Source: Chaetomium olivaceum
Taxonomy: Eukaryota > Ascomycota > Sordariomycetes > Sordariales > Chaetomiaceae
Assembly (NCBI GenBank): GCA_039881045.1
Contig: JAYWVB010000098.1
Location: 1 to 55,433 of the forward strand
DNA length: 55,433 nt
Reading direction: 5' to 3'
The translations under genes and the position numbers were made by a program. The notes beneath the pieces are model-generated. The model worked only from the letters and a program-made list of their open reading frames with translations. It had not been told where the DNA came from and searched no databases. Positions 1 to 9,440 of this stretch are shown here, in pieces. Each line of letters opens with the position of its first letter. The first letter of the stretch is position 1.

Positions 1-70
1 ATAGCGAGTGGGCCACTTTTCCCGGACCTCAACCACTTTGTGTAAGTCAATTCAGCCACAACAGCTCAAA

Positions 71-1433
71 TCAATTGAAACTACTCGGAGTCACTGTCTT
101 TGCCTCTTGTAAACTAAGTGATCCTCCTTCCTGCAGACGGGTTTTCTTTGTCCTACGGCGCTTGCTTAGTCGCTCATTTGCTGTACAAAGTTCCTGGGCC
201 TCAGCTCGGAGCAACAACACCATTTCATGTGCCAACTTTGAGATGCCTCTTGGCCTGCAAGTCGATGATGTCGAAAATGTGAGTCGGAGAGCTGCCTTGA
301 TGGTTCTCAATCTTCCGCTTGAGAGTGATGGAGCTCTTGGTCGGTCGTACGCATTGGATGGGGTCTTCAAACCCCAAGTCGAGGCTGTTCCGGGACGCGA
401 GTTTGGAGGAGATGGGGTAAGTGGCTTAGGGTCGAGGCAAGAAAACTACCAATTCAGGGTCAAAAGGAACAAGGCCAATTGCTCTAAAGCCCGCTCGTGT
501 ATTGTTCGCTGTGAAGGAAGCGTGAAATGCCTCGACAAACGCGTCGAAGAAGTCTGGCCTTACAGAAATCTTCGAAGTCGACCGAGTGGTGGCTTTCGTG
601 GCCGTCAAGGATGAGCAGTCGATACACCCCTCTCGTACGGCGTTTGGTAGCCTGGTCGAAATGTTTTAGCCAATCGACGCCAATCTCATTTGTTGTCCAG
701 CCATTTTCGCTTGTGTGGACTCTCCATTCGGGCTGGAATCGGCTGTCCTGGTACCAGGGGAGGAGGTGGTTTTTCCTCTTGACGACAAAGTACGGCGGCA
801 CGACCCAGCCATCCGCACACACAGCTTGGATCACCGTAACCCACTCCCGATTGCCAGGCTGCTTTGTGCGCGGCCTCCCACGGCGCTCGGAGCTCGTCTC
901 ACGACCTTTGCACTCGAAAGCATGCCCATCTGGAACCCAGTCTCGTCGAAGTTGTAGATATCCCCCTTTTGGATCGCGTATTTGTCGATTACGTTGCGTA
1001 CGAGCCGAAACCACGCGTTTACCACGTCGGGACCTTCGCATTGGGCTCTCTTGTAATCGATTCAGCGTCGGAAACGCGTCGTAACCTTGGAATGTCGCTT
1101 TACGAAACCGTTTGCCCATCGGGGTCCGACGCCCGACGCGCCGCGTGCGGCCCGAAGGCGATCGGCCATTTCTCGAAGGTTCGAGAGCTGGGGCTGAAAT
1201 CCTCGCGTATCAAGGTCGAGTACCCTCTCAAGAAGGACTTGTTCTTCGAAGTCGGTCAATTTTCGAAGGTTGGCTGGTATTTCGGGTCGTGGTTGCTTTC
1301 CAGCGCGTCGATGTTGAAGCGAGCTTCGCGGAATCTTGTAGATCGTAGCAGCCTTCCGTACGGAAAGTTTAGGGTCTTTCTTAAGAGCTTCAAGCGCAAG
1401 GATTATACGACTCTCTTTTGGAAGAGGTTGCAT
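71..1433 (-). pseudogene. pogo-type DDE transposase, copy A, inactivated
   Basis: Starts at an ATG at 1433 with a psq/CENP-B-type helix-turn-helix region. Comparison with copy B shows the damage. A CGA codon has become TGA near 1062. Two extra bases follow the SAKVV stretch near 895. A deletion of about 146 bp near 550 removes the segment that in copy B carries the third catalytic aspartate (LQPLDV). A second deletion of about 160 bp removes the C-terminal zinc knuckle, with a short AAG microhomology at its edges. The first two DDE motifs (NFDETGF and LILDGHESH) remain. It is a clear pseudogene; the lesions are seen directly by alignment to the neighbouring copy. Confidence 0.9.
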
Positions 1434-1488
1434 TTTGTATTGTGAAGGAAATGCGTTATGAAGTTGGGAGGTTGCAAAAGGAAGAAAA

Positions 1489-1514
1489 GTGGCCCACTCG
1501 TTATGCAAGTACGT
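1489..1514. repeat. Right terminal repeat of copy A with a single 17-bp box
   Basis: Read inward from 1514: ACGTACTTG, then one box CATAACGAGTGGGCCAC (1489-1505), then TTTTC. Copy B has the same outer 9 bp and the same TTTTC junction, but two boxes of a different core sequence between them. Confidence 0.85.
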
Positions 1515-2089
1515 TATATACTACTACTATACTACCTGGTTAATTATTGAATTAAGGAAGGAGGGATAGACTTTTAAACCTAGGATAAACTAAAGAAGTT
1601 AGGAAAAATAGTTACTATAAAAAAAAGAAGAAAATAATAAAAAGGTTATCTAGGATACCCTATCTTTAATATCCTGGATAATAGTAACTAGGGTAGAGGT
1701 TAAACCTATACCTCTTATGAGGGATATAAATGTATAACCGTTATACTATAAGATCTTCTAGTATTAGAAAGGAGGGTGGGGAAATATACTCTTATACCTT
1801 AGAAGTAAAGGAGGTAGGAGTAGCCTTAGTACTATATTCTTACTCTATAAAAACCTTCCCCCTTTTTAGAGAATATATAGAATACCTCTACTTTAAGGAC
1901 CTTTATATAGACTAGGAAGGGTTAGCTAAAGATAACTAATATATTATTATTATTATTTATTATTTCCTACACCGATATGCCCTGGGCGCGCGCCGGTCCT
2001 TCTACTGCTATTTACAAAGGGAACCGTACCGTATAGGCCGGATAAAAACCTCTGTCTACCACTTTGAGACAACAATCTGTGAATCCGTC
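1515..2089. other. AT-rich, RIP-like degenerate DNA without a readable gene
   Basis: Strongly AT-rich and rich in TpA steps, with stop codons in every frame; only short chance frames are open. It resembles repeat DNA eroded by repeat-induced point mutation. A short GC-rich patch lies at about 1980-2000. I see no recognisable protein remnant. Confidence 0.6.
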
Positions 2090-3782
2090 ATACTGCAAAA
2101 GAAAGGAGGCCCTTTGCCGGCCTCCGTGCCCTCTAGCCCTCCCCATCCACTGTTTCTAGCTCCAGCCTTCTGGCTAGGCTATACTCCAGTAGCCGGCCAG
2201 AGTCCATCAGCCAGCCAAGGACCTTCCTAACAAATCTTCTGCTCCGGGCACCTACTCCCCGTAATACGGTTTGTAGGTCCCGATGTGACCGAATCTCTCT
2301 GCCGTCCCACGGCCTTTGTAACGGCGGGTCGGGGCACCAAACCACCAAGTGCTCCACTGTCTCCCTGCCTCTCCCGCACTCGCAATAGGGGGTACGGACC
2401 TCCGGGACTTTCCCCTGAACAGGTAGTCCCGGAGGCCTATATCCCCGATACGGGCCTGGGAAAGGAGGGAGCTCTGCGCCTTTGTAAGACCTTCGTGTCT
2501 CATCAGAGCTTTGTCGGTAAATAAGAGGGCTGGGGGGTCTTCGTCGGCTATCCTCCTGTTTAATACCCTCTGTCGAGTAGTACTTTGTTGACTAGCTCTC
2601 TGTTGTTCCCACCGGGCCTGCCAGGCCAGTTCGACCACCTCCTTGGTATTCGACCCCCTATCCTTCCCCCCGATCTTCCTTTGTAGTTAACCCACTGGGC
2701 CACTACACTAGCGGCTAGTTCAGTGGGCGTGGGGCTCTGCGGGCCCTGACGGGGCCTCCGGCCTCGGGTTTTCCTCCTCTTGTTGAACCTTCGGTAGACC
2801 TTATTGCAGGCCTCAGTGATGAGATGCCCCGTGGTTATTCTCTCGGCCTCCGGGCCAGCCCCTGATTGTAGGGCCTGCTTCTGTAGCCGGCCCTCGAAGT
2901 CGGCCAGCCGCTTGTTGAGATATAAGTCTAGCGGTGGCACCCAGGCCTCTGTTTCTAAGCACCGAATAGGAGCTGACTTGTATGCCCCTACTACTGTTCG
3001 AAGGCTCCTGTTATGAGCTTTTGACAAGACCTTTGCAGGCCCCTTCGGCCCTGTAGCTCTTGGAGCTGTTGGTTGGTGGGAGCTGGAGGCTCCGTAAGCT
3101 ATGGCACTGCGGATGCACTGTACGTAGACCTCCCGAGCCCTGGATAGGCTCGGGCCCCACGTCTTTGCTGCAATCCTCGATAAGGCGAAATCTTGGGTTT
3201 TGAGTTTCCGTTCCACAGCTTGTTGGTGCGCCCTCCATGATAGCTTCCAGTCCAGCCAGACGCCTAGAAACCGAGCCGATTCCACTGGCTTAACTGTGCT
3301 GTAGCCACTAGCCCCTGGGTGGGCCAGGGCCACCGGGTTCGCCCACTGTCTCCGACCTTTGTTGAAGTGAATTCATTCGCACTTTTGGGGTGCAAACGCC
3401 ATCCCCCGGGTACCAGCCCACTGCAAGCAGGTCTTCCAAGCTTTTTCTAGTTGCTGTGTATTGGCCTCTGGGTTCTTTCCAAAGGCCAGTAGGTTTGTGT
3501 CGTCTGCGAACCCTACTATGCTAACCAGTGGATGAGCTGTTTTCAGGGCCTGATATAGGGAGGCAATGTAGAGGATAAATAGGGTCGGGGATAGTGGTGA
3601 GCCCTGGGGGACTCCCGCTATGACTGGGATGTCCTCTGTTTTCTGGCCGTCGAAGTGGAGGATCGCAACTCTGTTACTTAACCACGCCTTCACCCACAGA
3701 ACCACCCACTGTGGGTAACCCTGTAGCCGAAGAGTGGCTAGTAGCCGGGTGTGGTTGACGGTGTCGAATGCCCCTGTAGCTA
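2090..3782 (-). mobile_element. 5'-truncated Tad-like non-LTR retrotransposon (LINE)
   Basis: Minus-strand remnant holding the second half of a LINE ORF2. The 5' break is abrupt at about 3782, inside reverse transcriptase motif A, where the sequence turns into AT-rich flank; 5' truncation is typical of incomplete target-primed reverse transcription. The 3' end lies near 2090-2100, just past the ORF2 stop at about 2133, in a short GC-rich hairpin-like tail. I do not see a clear poly(A) or target duplication, so both boundaries are approximate. GC content is normal, unlike the flanks, so it has escaped heavy RIP. Confidence 0.8.
2133..3782 (-). pseudogene. LINE ORF2 fragment: reverse transcriptase plus C-terminal zinc knuckle
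   Basis: The reading starts inside RT motif A (GAFDTVNHTRLL), continues through GVPQGSPLSPTLFILY (motif B) and FADDTNLL (the catalytic YADD-type motif), a thumb-like segment, a long basic linker and finally a zinc-binding end with spacing C-x-C-x8-H-x4-C (CECG...H...C, about 2370-2330), which is usual at the end of LINE ORF2. An in-frame TGA stands near 3371 where a Leu is expected after KCE. Two frameshifts are needed near 2560 and near 2415 to keep reading. Endonuclease and ORF1 are absent. No RNase H motif was recognised. Confidence 0.85.
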
Positions 3783-4017
3783 AATAATATACCTCTAGAA
3801 GATTAAAGAGTCTAAGAAGGAGGAGAATACCTCCATTGAACCCTAGAATTCATTTTACAGGCGCTATAGCCATCTGGGGGGCTTTACAGTACTGGAATTG
3901 AATTTGTATGGCCTGTAGCTATATACTGGTATTTTGGTTGAGTCGGTAGGACCACTAGGTGGCCTACAATATAGATTTGAAGAGGGTTGGTTCCTCTAAA
4001 AGTCTGGGTGCACGTAA

Positions 4018-4034
4018 CCCCCCCCCCCCCCCCC
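4018..4034. repeat. Homopolymer run of 17 C
   Basis: An uninterrupted cytosine run directly before a degenerate minisatellite. Its length in the assembly may be unreliable. Confidence 0.9.
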
Positions 4035-4141
4035 AACCAGCCTACCCTACACCGCTCCCAACCGGCCTACCCTATACCTGGATTCCCAAGCGGCCTACTC
4101 TATACCGCTTAGCGCCCCCAATTGGCCTACCCTACACCGGG
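4035..4141. repeat. Degenerate minisatellite, four units
   Basis: Four imperfect tandem units of roughly 22-32 bp built on CGGCCTACCCTATACC, separated by C-rich joints. The units differ by substitutions and short insertions. No coding meaning is apparent. Confidence 0.7.
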
Positions 4142-4547
4142 TTAGGTTTTATTGGTTGAATCTGGATCGGTTGTAGTATAAGTGGGTCTGTTGTAGTTCT
4201 ATACGTGTGTGGGAGCTTGCGAGCCCATTTTTAGCTTTTTACAGCTAAATGAGTTTTGCGGGATCTAGTTTTCCACCCTTAAGCCCGCCGGGCCATGCAC
4301 GGCACTGTACCCTAGTTGGTGGGTATAGGAGAAGGAACTAGTAAAGCCTTCTCCAGTGGTTAGAACAGAAATTTAGAGCAAATACAGAGGCATTCCAAAA
4401 TTTATAGTAGTTGATACCACTAGATCTTCCCCCATTATAGGGCTTAGGCCCTGTAGATACTGCTGGTAGCTAAGCAATAGGAGCCTTACTACTAGTTCAA
4501 GGTAGATATTTATATTAACACTATAAAGGCGATAAACGATCTCGTTA

Positions 4548-4594
4548 ACGTACTTGCATAACGAAGCGCCCACCATAACGAAGCGCCCACTTTT
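4548..4594 (+). repeat. Left TIR of element B with two 17-bp boxes
   Basis: Outer ACGTACTTG, then boxes at 4557-4573 and 4574-4590, then TTTT. It matches 6361-6407 inverted without a mismatch over 47 bp. Confidence 0.95.
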
Positions 4595-4645
4595 TTACAC
4601 CTAACAACCTTCCAACTCTATCCTCACTTTTCTCCACACAACAAA

Positions 4646-6300
4646 ATGGAATCTCTTCCAAAAGAAACTCGTATGATCCTTGCGCTTGAAGCTCTCAAGA
4701 AAGACCCTAAACTTTCTGTCCGAAAAGCTTCTGCGATCTACGAGGTCTCACGAAGCTCGCTCCGCGACCGACGCGCCGGAAAGCAACCACGACGCGAAAT
4801 ACCAGCCAACCTTCGAAAACTGACTGACTTTGAAGAGCAAGTCCTTCTTGAGAGAGTACTCGACCTTGATGCGCGAGGATTTCAGCCCCAGCTCCGACCT
4901 TCGAGAAATGGCCGATCGCCTTCGGGCCGCACGCGGCGCGTCGGGCGTCGGACCCCGATGGGCAAACGGTTTCGTAAAGCGACATTCCAAGGTTACGACG
5001 CGTTTCCGACGCCGAATCGATTACAAGAGAGCCCAATGCGAAGATCCCGACGTAGTAAACGCGTGGTTTCGGCTCGTACGCAACGTAATCGATAAATACG
5101 CGATCCAAGAGGGGGACATCTACAACTTCGACGAGACTGGGTTCCAGATGGGCATACTTTCGAGTGCAAAGGTCGTGACGAGCTCCGAGCGACGTGGACG
5201 GCCTCGCACAAAGCAGCCTGGCAATCGAGAGTGGGTTACGGTGATCCAAGCTGTGTGTGCGGATGGCTGGGTCGTGCCGCCGTACTTTGTCGTCAAGGGG
5301 AAAAACCACCTCCTCCCTTGGTACCAGGACAGCCGGTTCCAGCCCGAATGGAGAGTCCATACAAGCGAGAATGGCTGGACAACAAATGAGATTGGCCTCG
5401 ATTGGCTAAAACATTTCGACGAGGCTACCAAACGCCGTACGAGAGGGGTACATCGACTGCTCATCCTTGACGGCCACGAAAGCCACCACTCGGTCGACTT
5501 CGAAGATTTCTGCAAGGCCAACAACATTGTTACACTTTGCATGCCTCCCCATTCTTCCCACTTTCTCCAGCCTCTTGATGTTGGGTGTTTTAGTCCGCTC
5601 AAGGCCTCGTACGGCAAGCGGATTGAGCAGATGATGCGGATGCAGATCACCCACATTACGAAGGAGGACTTCTTCGACGCGTTTGTCGAGGCATTTCACG
5701 CTTCCGTCACAGCGAACAACATACGAGCGGGCTTTAGAGCAACTGGCCTAGTTCCTTTTGACCCTGAATTGGTAGTTTCTTGCCTCGACCCTAAGCCACT
5801 TACCCCATCTCCTCCAAACTCGCGTCCCGGAACAGCCTCGACCTGGGCCCTGAAGACCCCATCCAATGCGTACGACGCGACCAAGAGCTCCATCACTCTC
5901 AAGCGGAAGATCGAGAACCATCAAGGTAGCTCTCCGACTCACATTTTCGACATCATCGACTTGCAGGCCAAGAGCATCTCAAAATTGGCACATGAAATGG
6001 TGTTACTCCGAGCTGAGGCCCAGGAACTTCGTACAGCAAATGAGCGACTAAGCAAGCGCCGTAGGACAAAGAAAACGCGTCTGCAGGAAGGAGGATCACT
6101 TAGTTTACAAGAGGCAAAGGGTTTGATGGCTGACCGGGGACTTGGTGATAAGGACTGCGAGGAAACGTCAGGGGAGTAGTGGTTGTATAACAGTGGGTGG
6201 GCCACGCATTCGGCTCTGCAGCAACTGCAAGAAGCCCGGCCACAATGCGCGGACATGTCAAGTAGTTTGCGAGATGTCTGAAGACAGTGACTCCGAGTAG
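4646..6300 (+). pseudogene. pogo-type DDE transposase, copy B, two frame breaks
   Basis: Starts at ATG 4646, just inside the left TIR. The N-terminus is a psq/CENP-B-type helix-turn-helix region. Two bases are missing relative to copy A near 4900, moving the reading to the frame that then stays open to 6179. The three catalytic acidic residues are all present: Asp in NFDETGF (codon 5130), Asp in LILDGHESH (5469) and Asp in LQPLDVGCF (5577). A basic, coiled tail follows. After the stop at 6177-6179 a zinc knuckle with spacing C-x2-C-x4-H-x4-C is readable in another frame (about 6217-6258), ending at 6300, so a second one-base shift has separated it from the protein. Indel error in the assembly is possible for either break. 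Confidence 0.9.
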
Positions 6301-6360
6301 TTTCAATTGATTTGAGCTGTTGTGGCTGAATTGACTTACACAAAGTGGTTGAGGTCCGGG

Positions 6361-6407
6361 AAAAGTGGGCGCTTCGTTATGGTGGGCGCTTCGTTATGCA
6401 AGTACGT
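6361..6407 (-). repeat. Right TIR of element B with two 17-bp boxes
   Basis: Inverted copy of 4548-4594. Boxes lie at 6365-6381 and 6382-6398, and the TA duplication follows at 6408-6409. Confidence 0.95.
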
Positions 6408-6409
6408 TA

Positions 6410-6626
6410 CTATATTTAAGGCTACTAAAGCTACTTATCGTTACTAGTATAATATCTCTGGAGAGAAGAAACCTACTTCTATAAATTATTTACCGGGTAT
6501 TTACTTACAATACTATCCTAATTAGTATATATAGGAGGTTAGCTGGGAGTATAATTAGCTTCTCAAATCCTATACTAGCTTAGCTATTATATTATTCCCT
6601 TATCTAATATCTAAGAAGATGAGGGG
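6410..6626. other. AT-rich spacer between elements B and C
   Basis: About 217 bp of AT-rich, TpA-rich sequence like the other matrix pieces. No gene is seen. It ends in the TA target of element C (6627-6628). Confidence 0.6.
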
Positions 6627-6628
6627 TA

Positions 6629-6705
6629 ATGTAATCTATCACCTTTCCGGCCACACCACCTTTCCGGCCACTTTCCAGCCCCGCACCCCACCACGTCGAC
6701 TTTGG
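6629..6705 (+). repeat. Left TIR of element C with two 17-bp boxes
   Basis: Outer ATGTAATCTATC, then boxes starting at 6641 and 6658, the second running into CACTTTCC, then a further 30-odd bp of matching GC-rich sequence. The partner at 8482-8558 begins ACGTAATC instead of ATGTAATC. Confidence 0.9.
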
Positions 6706-6764
6706 AAACACCCCACAACGCAAAAGAGAGTCTATTCGAAATACAATCTACATAATTCGAGTCC

Positions 6765-8449
6765 TTATTTACATGGGCATTTTCTGGCGTTGTGCTCGAT
6801 TGAGCCACAAACACTGCACTTCGGCTGCGCACGCTTTCGTGCCTTTGGCGCGGTCGTGTTCGATGGCCCCACCTCTCCTTCTTCGACCTCTCGACGAGCT
6901 TCCTGGCTTCCTTGACCCTTCTGACGAGCATTCTGGGAGGCCTCGATGTGTGTCATCCCTTCTCCAATCGTCATAGTCCCTCCTGTTTGAATGAAAGCTC
7001 GGCGTGCCCGCTTTCTCTTTTGTCGACCATTTTCAGCTCGAAGTCGCGAGTTCTCTTCCTGCAAAAGAGTAGCATTGTGCATCGCCATCTGGCAGCCCTT
7101 GATGATTTTCTGAAGCGCCTGATCTGTTGGGCTTATCTCTCTCTGGCGTTTCCTCTGGAGAGAGTCAAGCTCGACCATGTTTACTGGCGTTTTGAGAGGC
7201 AGACTTGGCGGTTGGATGGGGGTAGGAGGGGGACTCGGTGTCCGTATCCTGGTTTGTAGCCGACAAAGAACCTGAGTTGGATTGAGAGGCACGAGCCCTG
7301 TAGCCCTAAAGCCACTTACGATGTTCCTTGTGCTGAACGTCTTTTTCCGAGCTTCAAGAAACAGTTCGAGGAACCTTGGTTTGTCGATGTGATAAACCCC
7401 GAGTGCTATCATCTCTTTGACAAGGTCGCCGTACGTTCGCTTCAGCACAGCGAAACAGCTGACGTCAAGAGGCTGGAGGTGGTGCGACGAGTGCGGAGGC
7501 ATGCACTCTGTAAGGATCCGATGTTCAGTACAGAATTTGTCGAATTCAGGCGTCGAATGACTTCCATGACCATCGAGAATAAGAAGCCGATATCGACCAA
7601 CAGTCCGTTTTCGGGTTTGTGGCTCGAAGACTTCTCGAAGCCACTCGAAGGTAAGCTCATCGGTTGTCCAGCCGTTATCGCTGACTCCAATACGCCATGT
7701 CTTTGGCAGCACTGAGCCGTCGTACCACGACGAAATGTGGACTTTCCCTTCAAAGATAATCATCGGGTCAACACTCCAGCCAGATGCGTTAATGCACTCG
7801 ATGACAGTTGTCCACTCTCGGTTCCCTGGCTGAATAACAACAGGTCGGTTCCGTCGGTCAGACCGAGTAACCACTTTAGATGTACTTGCAACACCCATCT
7901 GGAAGCCGTCTCGTCAAAGTTGTAGATATCCACGTCGAGGACTCCGTACTCGTTGATCGTCTTTTGCACCCGTGCAAACCACGCTGAAATCTTCTCTGGG
8001 TCTTCGCATAAGGCTCGCTGATAGTCATACTTTCTTGAATACTTCGTCTTCAAATGGGGATGCCGATCAAGAAGCTGATGAACCCAGTTCTCGCCAACAG
8101 TCATTGCAGGGACCGGGGTAGTTGCGATAGACGCGTCGAGCAACATCAAGTTTCCACGCTCGCGGAGAAGAAGATCGGCCATTTGTCGAATGTAGCTGAT
8201 TGTTGGCGACATACCACGGTCGTCCAGTGACTCGATCCATTGAATCAAGGCTGCTTCTTCAGTTGGGTGTAGTTTTCGGTTCTTGACTTGCGCTTGTTGA
8301 CGCGTAGCACCCCCTTTGACGCGTTCTTGGAGAGTCGCCCTTGGTACATCAAATGCAGCCGCAGCTTTGCGAATGCTTTGGGTTTCGCCTGAACGTAAGG
8401 CCTCCAGTGCTAATTGGATCCGCTCTTCGTGCTGCAAAGGCTTTGGCAT
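6765..8449 (-). pseudogene. pogo-type DDE transposase with zinc-knuckle tail, copy C, one missing base
   Basis: The best start is the ATG at 8449 (MPKPLQ...); an upstream in-frame ATG at 8485 would lie in the TIR. Order: psq/CENP-B-type helix-turn-helix region, DDE domain with Asp in NFDET, LILDGHGSH and LQPLDV, then a basic coiled tail and a terminal zinc knuckle CSVCGSIEHNARKC (C-x2-C-x4-H-x4-C) just before the stop. Only one lesion is visible: a missing base at about 7905, which turns GGGC into GGC directly inside the NFDETGF motif. With it restored the protein would be 561 residues. Whether the lesion is real or an assembly indel decides whether this copy could be active. Confidence 0.9.
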
Positions 8450-8481
8450 TTTGCCGGGTACGATGGCATGGTAAGGTGCAT

Positions 8482-8558
8482 CCAAAGTGGACGTGGTGGG
8501 GTGCGGGGCTGGAAAGTGGCCGGAAAGGTGGTGTGGCCGGAAAGGTGATAGATTACGT
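8482..8558 (-). repeat. Right TIR of element C with two 17-bp boxes
   Basis: Inverted partner of 6629-6705, ending ...GATTACGT at 8558 with TA at 8559-8560. Confidence 0.9.
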
Positions 8559-8560
8559 TA

Positions 8561-9440
8561 CTAAAGTATATAGTATTATCGCTAGTTATAGGTATTACAG
8601 AAATATCTTTAGCTCCTAGAATACTCTCTTTAAATATCTTAAGTTATACTAAAGCTCCTAGGATAATATCTTTAACCAACCAGCTAATCCTACTATATAA
8701 CGTACCGATTCCAAGGTACGAGATACTTAGTAGCTCTATAATACTATAAACCCGCTCCTAGCTAGTAAAACTACTATTAATATACCTAAGGAAGTTCCCG
8801 TTATAGAAGGTAATAAAGATATTGATACCCTACTAGGCAACTTCATATATCTATACGTAAACGTCTATATAACGCTAAGGGGAGAAGATACTAAAATCTA
8901 TTTTAATCCTAGTATAAGCTATTCCGTTATCGGTTGGAACTTCCTTAATAACCTCGAGTATTTAATCGTTAAGGGGAGGGTAAGATCTCTAGTATTATAG
9001 CTAGTATATATAAACTTAGGGAATGGACTACTATTACTTTTATCTTCCTAGTTTAGAAAATGGGAAGAAGGTCTTATTTAAGTTTACCTATTCTACCTAG
9101 GTTATAGAAAACCTAGCTCCCAACCTCCTACTAGGAAATAGCTTTCTAGACTCTTACTATACTAATATCAACTATAATATAAGGATCGTTAACCTATATA
9201 CTATCAAGTTAGTAGTATCATTCTCCGTTCGAGTCTATTTTAAACTATATATTAGATATATTAAAACGAAGTATATTATTACCTTATATTCTAATTAGGA
9301 GGTACTAGTAGAATTTAACTATAAACCTTTTCTAAAAGACTATTCCTATACTTTTAACATTAAATATAACGTTACTTGCTATATAATATTAATAGCTAAA
9401 ACTCCTTATATTATATCTATAAGAAATATTATATATAATC
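8561..9440. other. AT-rich RIP-like matrix, probably an eroded retroelement
   Basis: Very AT-rich with stops in all frames. On the plus strand, short stretches still read like a retroelement polyprotein (see the next entry). It is the left landing site of the Helitron-like element. Confidence 0.6.
9080..9430 (+). pseudogene. Degenerate retropepsin-like remnant
   Basis: One plus-strand frame reads NLAPNLLLGNSFLD around 9107-9150, followed by a hydrophobic stretch. This resembles the second half of retroviral-type aspartic proteases in fungal LTR retroelements (the LLxG-xxFL signature). Many TAG/TAA codons interrupt it, and the amino-acid bias toward Ile, Tyr, Leu and Asn fits C-to-T erosion. 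No LTRs were found. This is inference from a short motif. Confidence 0.4.

Larger units (their letters stand above)
1..1514 (-). mobile_element. Fot1/pogo-type DNA transposon, copy A (left end cut by the window)
   Basis: A Tc1/mariner-superfamily element of the fungal Fot1/pogo group, read on the minus strand. The right end is intact: it ends in CAAGTACGT at 1514 and is followed by TA at 1515-1516, the expected target duplication. The left end starts just outside the window; the first visible bases (ATAGCGAGTGGGCCACTTTTC) repeat the right end inverted with one mismatch. The terminal repeat holds a single 17-bp box (1489-1505). Subterminal and coding sequence are very close to copy B at 4548-6407, which lies in the opposite orientation, but the box sequence differs at both ends. 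The coding part is broken and has lost the third catalytic Asp, so the copy cannot be autonomous. Confidence 0.9.
3783..4545. other. Gene-free spacer between the LINE and element B
   Basis: AT-rich flanks surround a poly-C run and a small degenerate minisatellite (listed separately). The rest shows no coding remnant that I can recognise. The last bases before 4546 are the TA target of element B. Confidence 0.6.
4548..6407 (+). mobile_element. Fot1/pogo-type DNA transposon, copy B, complete with TIRs
   Basis: An 1860-bp element flanked by TA (4546-4547 and 6408-6409). The two ends are perfect 47-bp inverted repeats (4548-4594 and 6361-6407). Each repeat contains the 17-bp box CATAACGAAGCGCCCAC twice head to tail. 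It carries one transposase gene on the plus strand with two frame breaks. The perfect TIRs and normal base composition show recent arrival in an otherwise AT-rich, RIP-like neighbourhood. It is a close relative of copy A in opposite orientation, yet the box sequence differs. Confidence 0.95.
6629..8558 (-). mobile_element. Fot1/pogo-type DNA transposon, copy C, nearly intact
   Basis: A 1930-bp element flanked by TA (6627-6628 and 8559-8560). Its inverted repeats are about 77 bp (6629-6705 and 8482-8558) with only two mismatches that I can see. Each repeat contains a 17-bp box (ACCTTTCCGGCCAC plus ACC or TTT) twice, in 17-bp register. The single transposase gene runs on the minus strand and is one base short of a full reading. 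It belongs to a different family from A/B and D by protein and TIR sequence. Confidence 0.95.

Noticed and set aside
1730..1915. Open frame of 61 codons in the AT-rich matrix
   Set aside because: Biased to Tyr, Ile, Ser and Lys as expected from AT-rich DNA; no motif.
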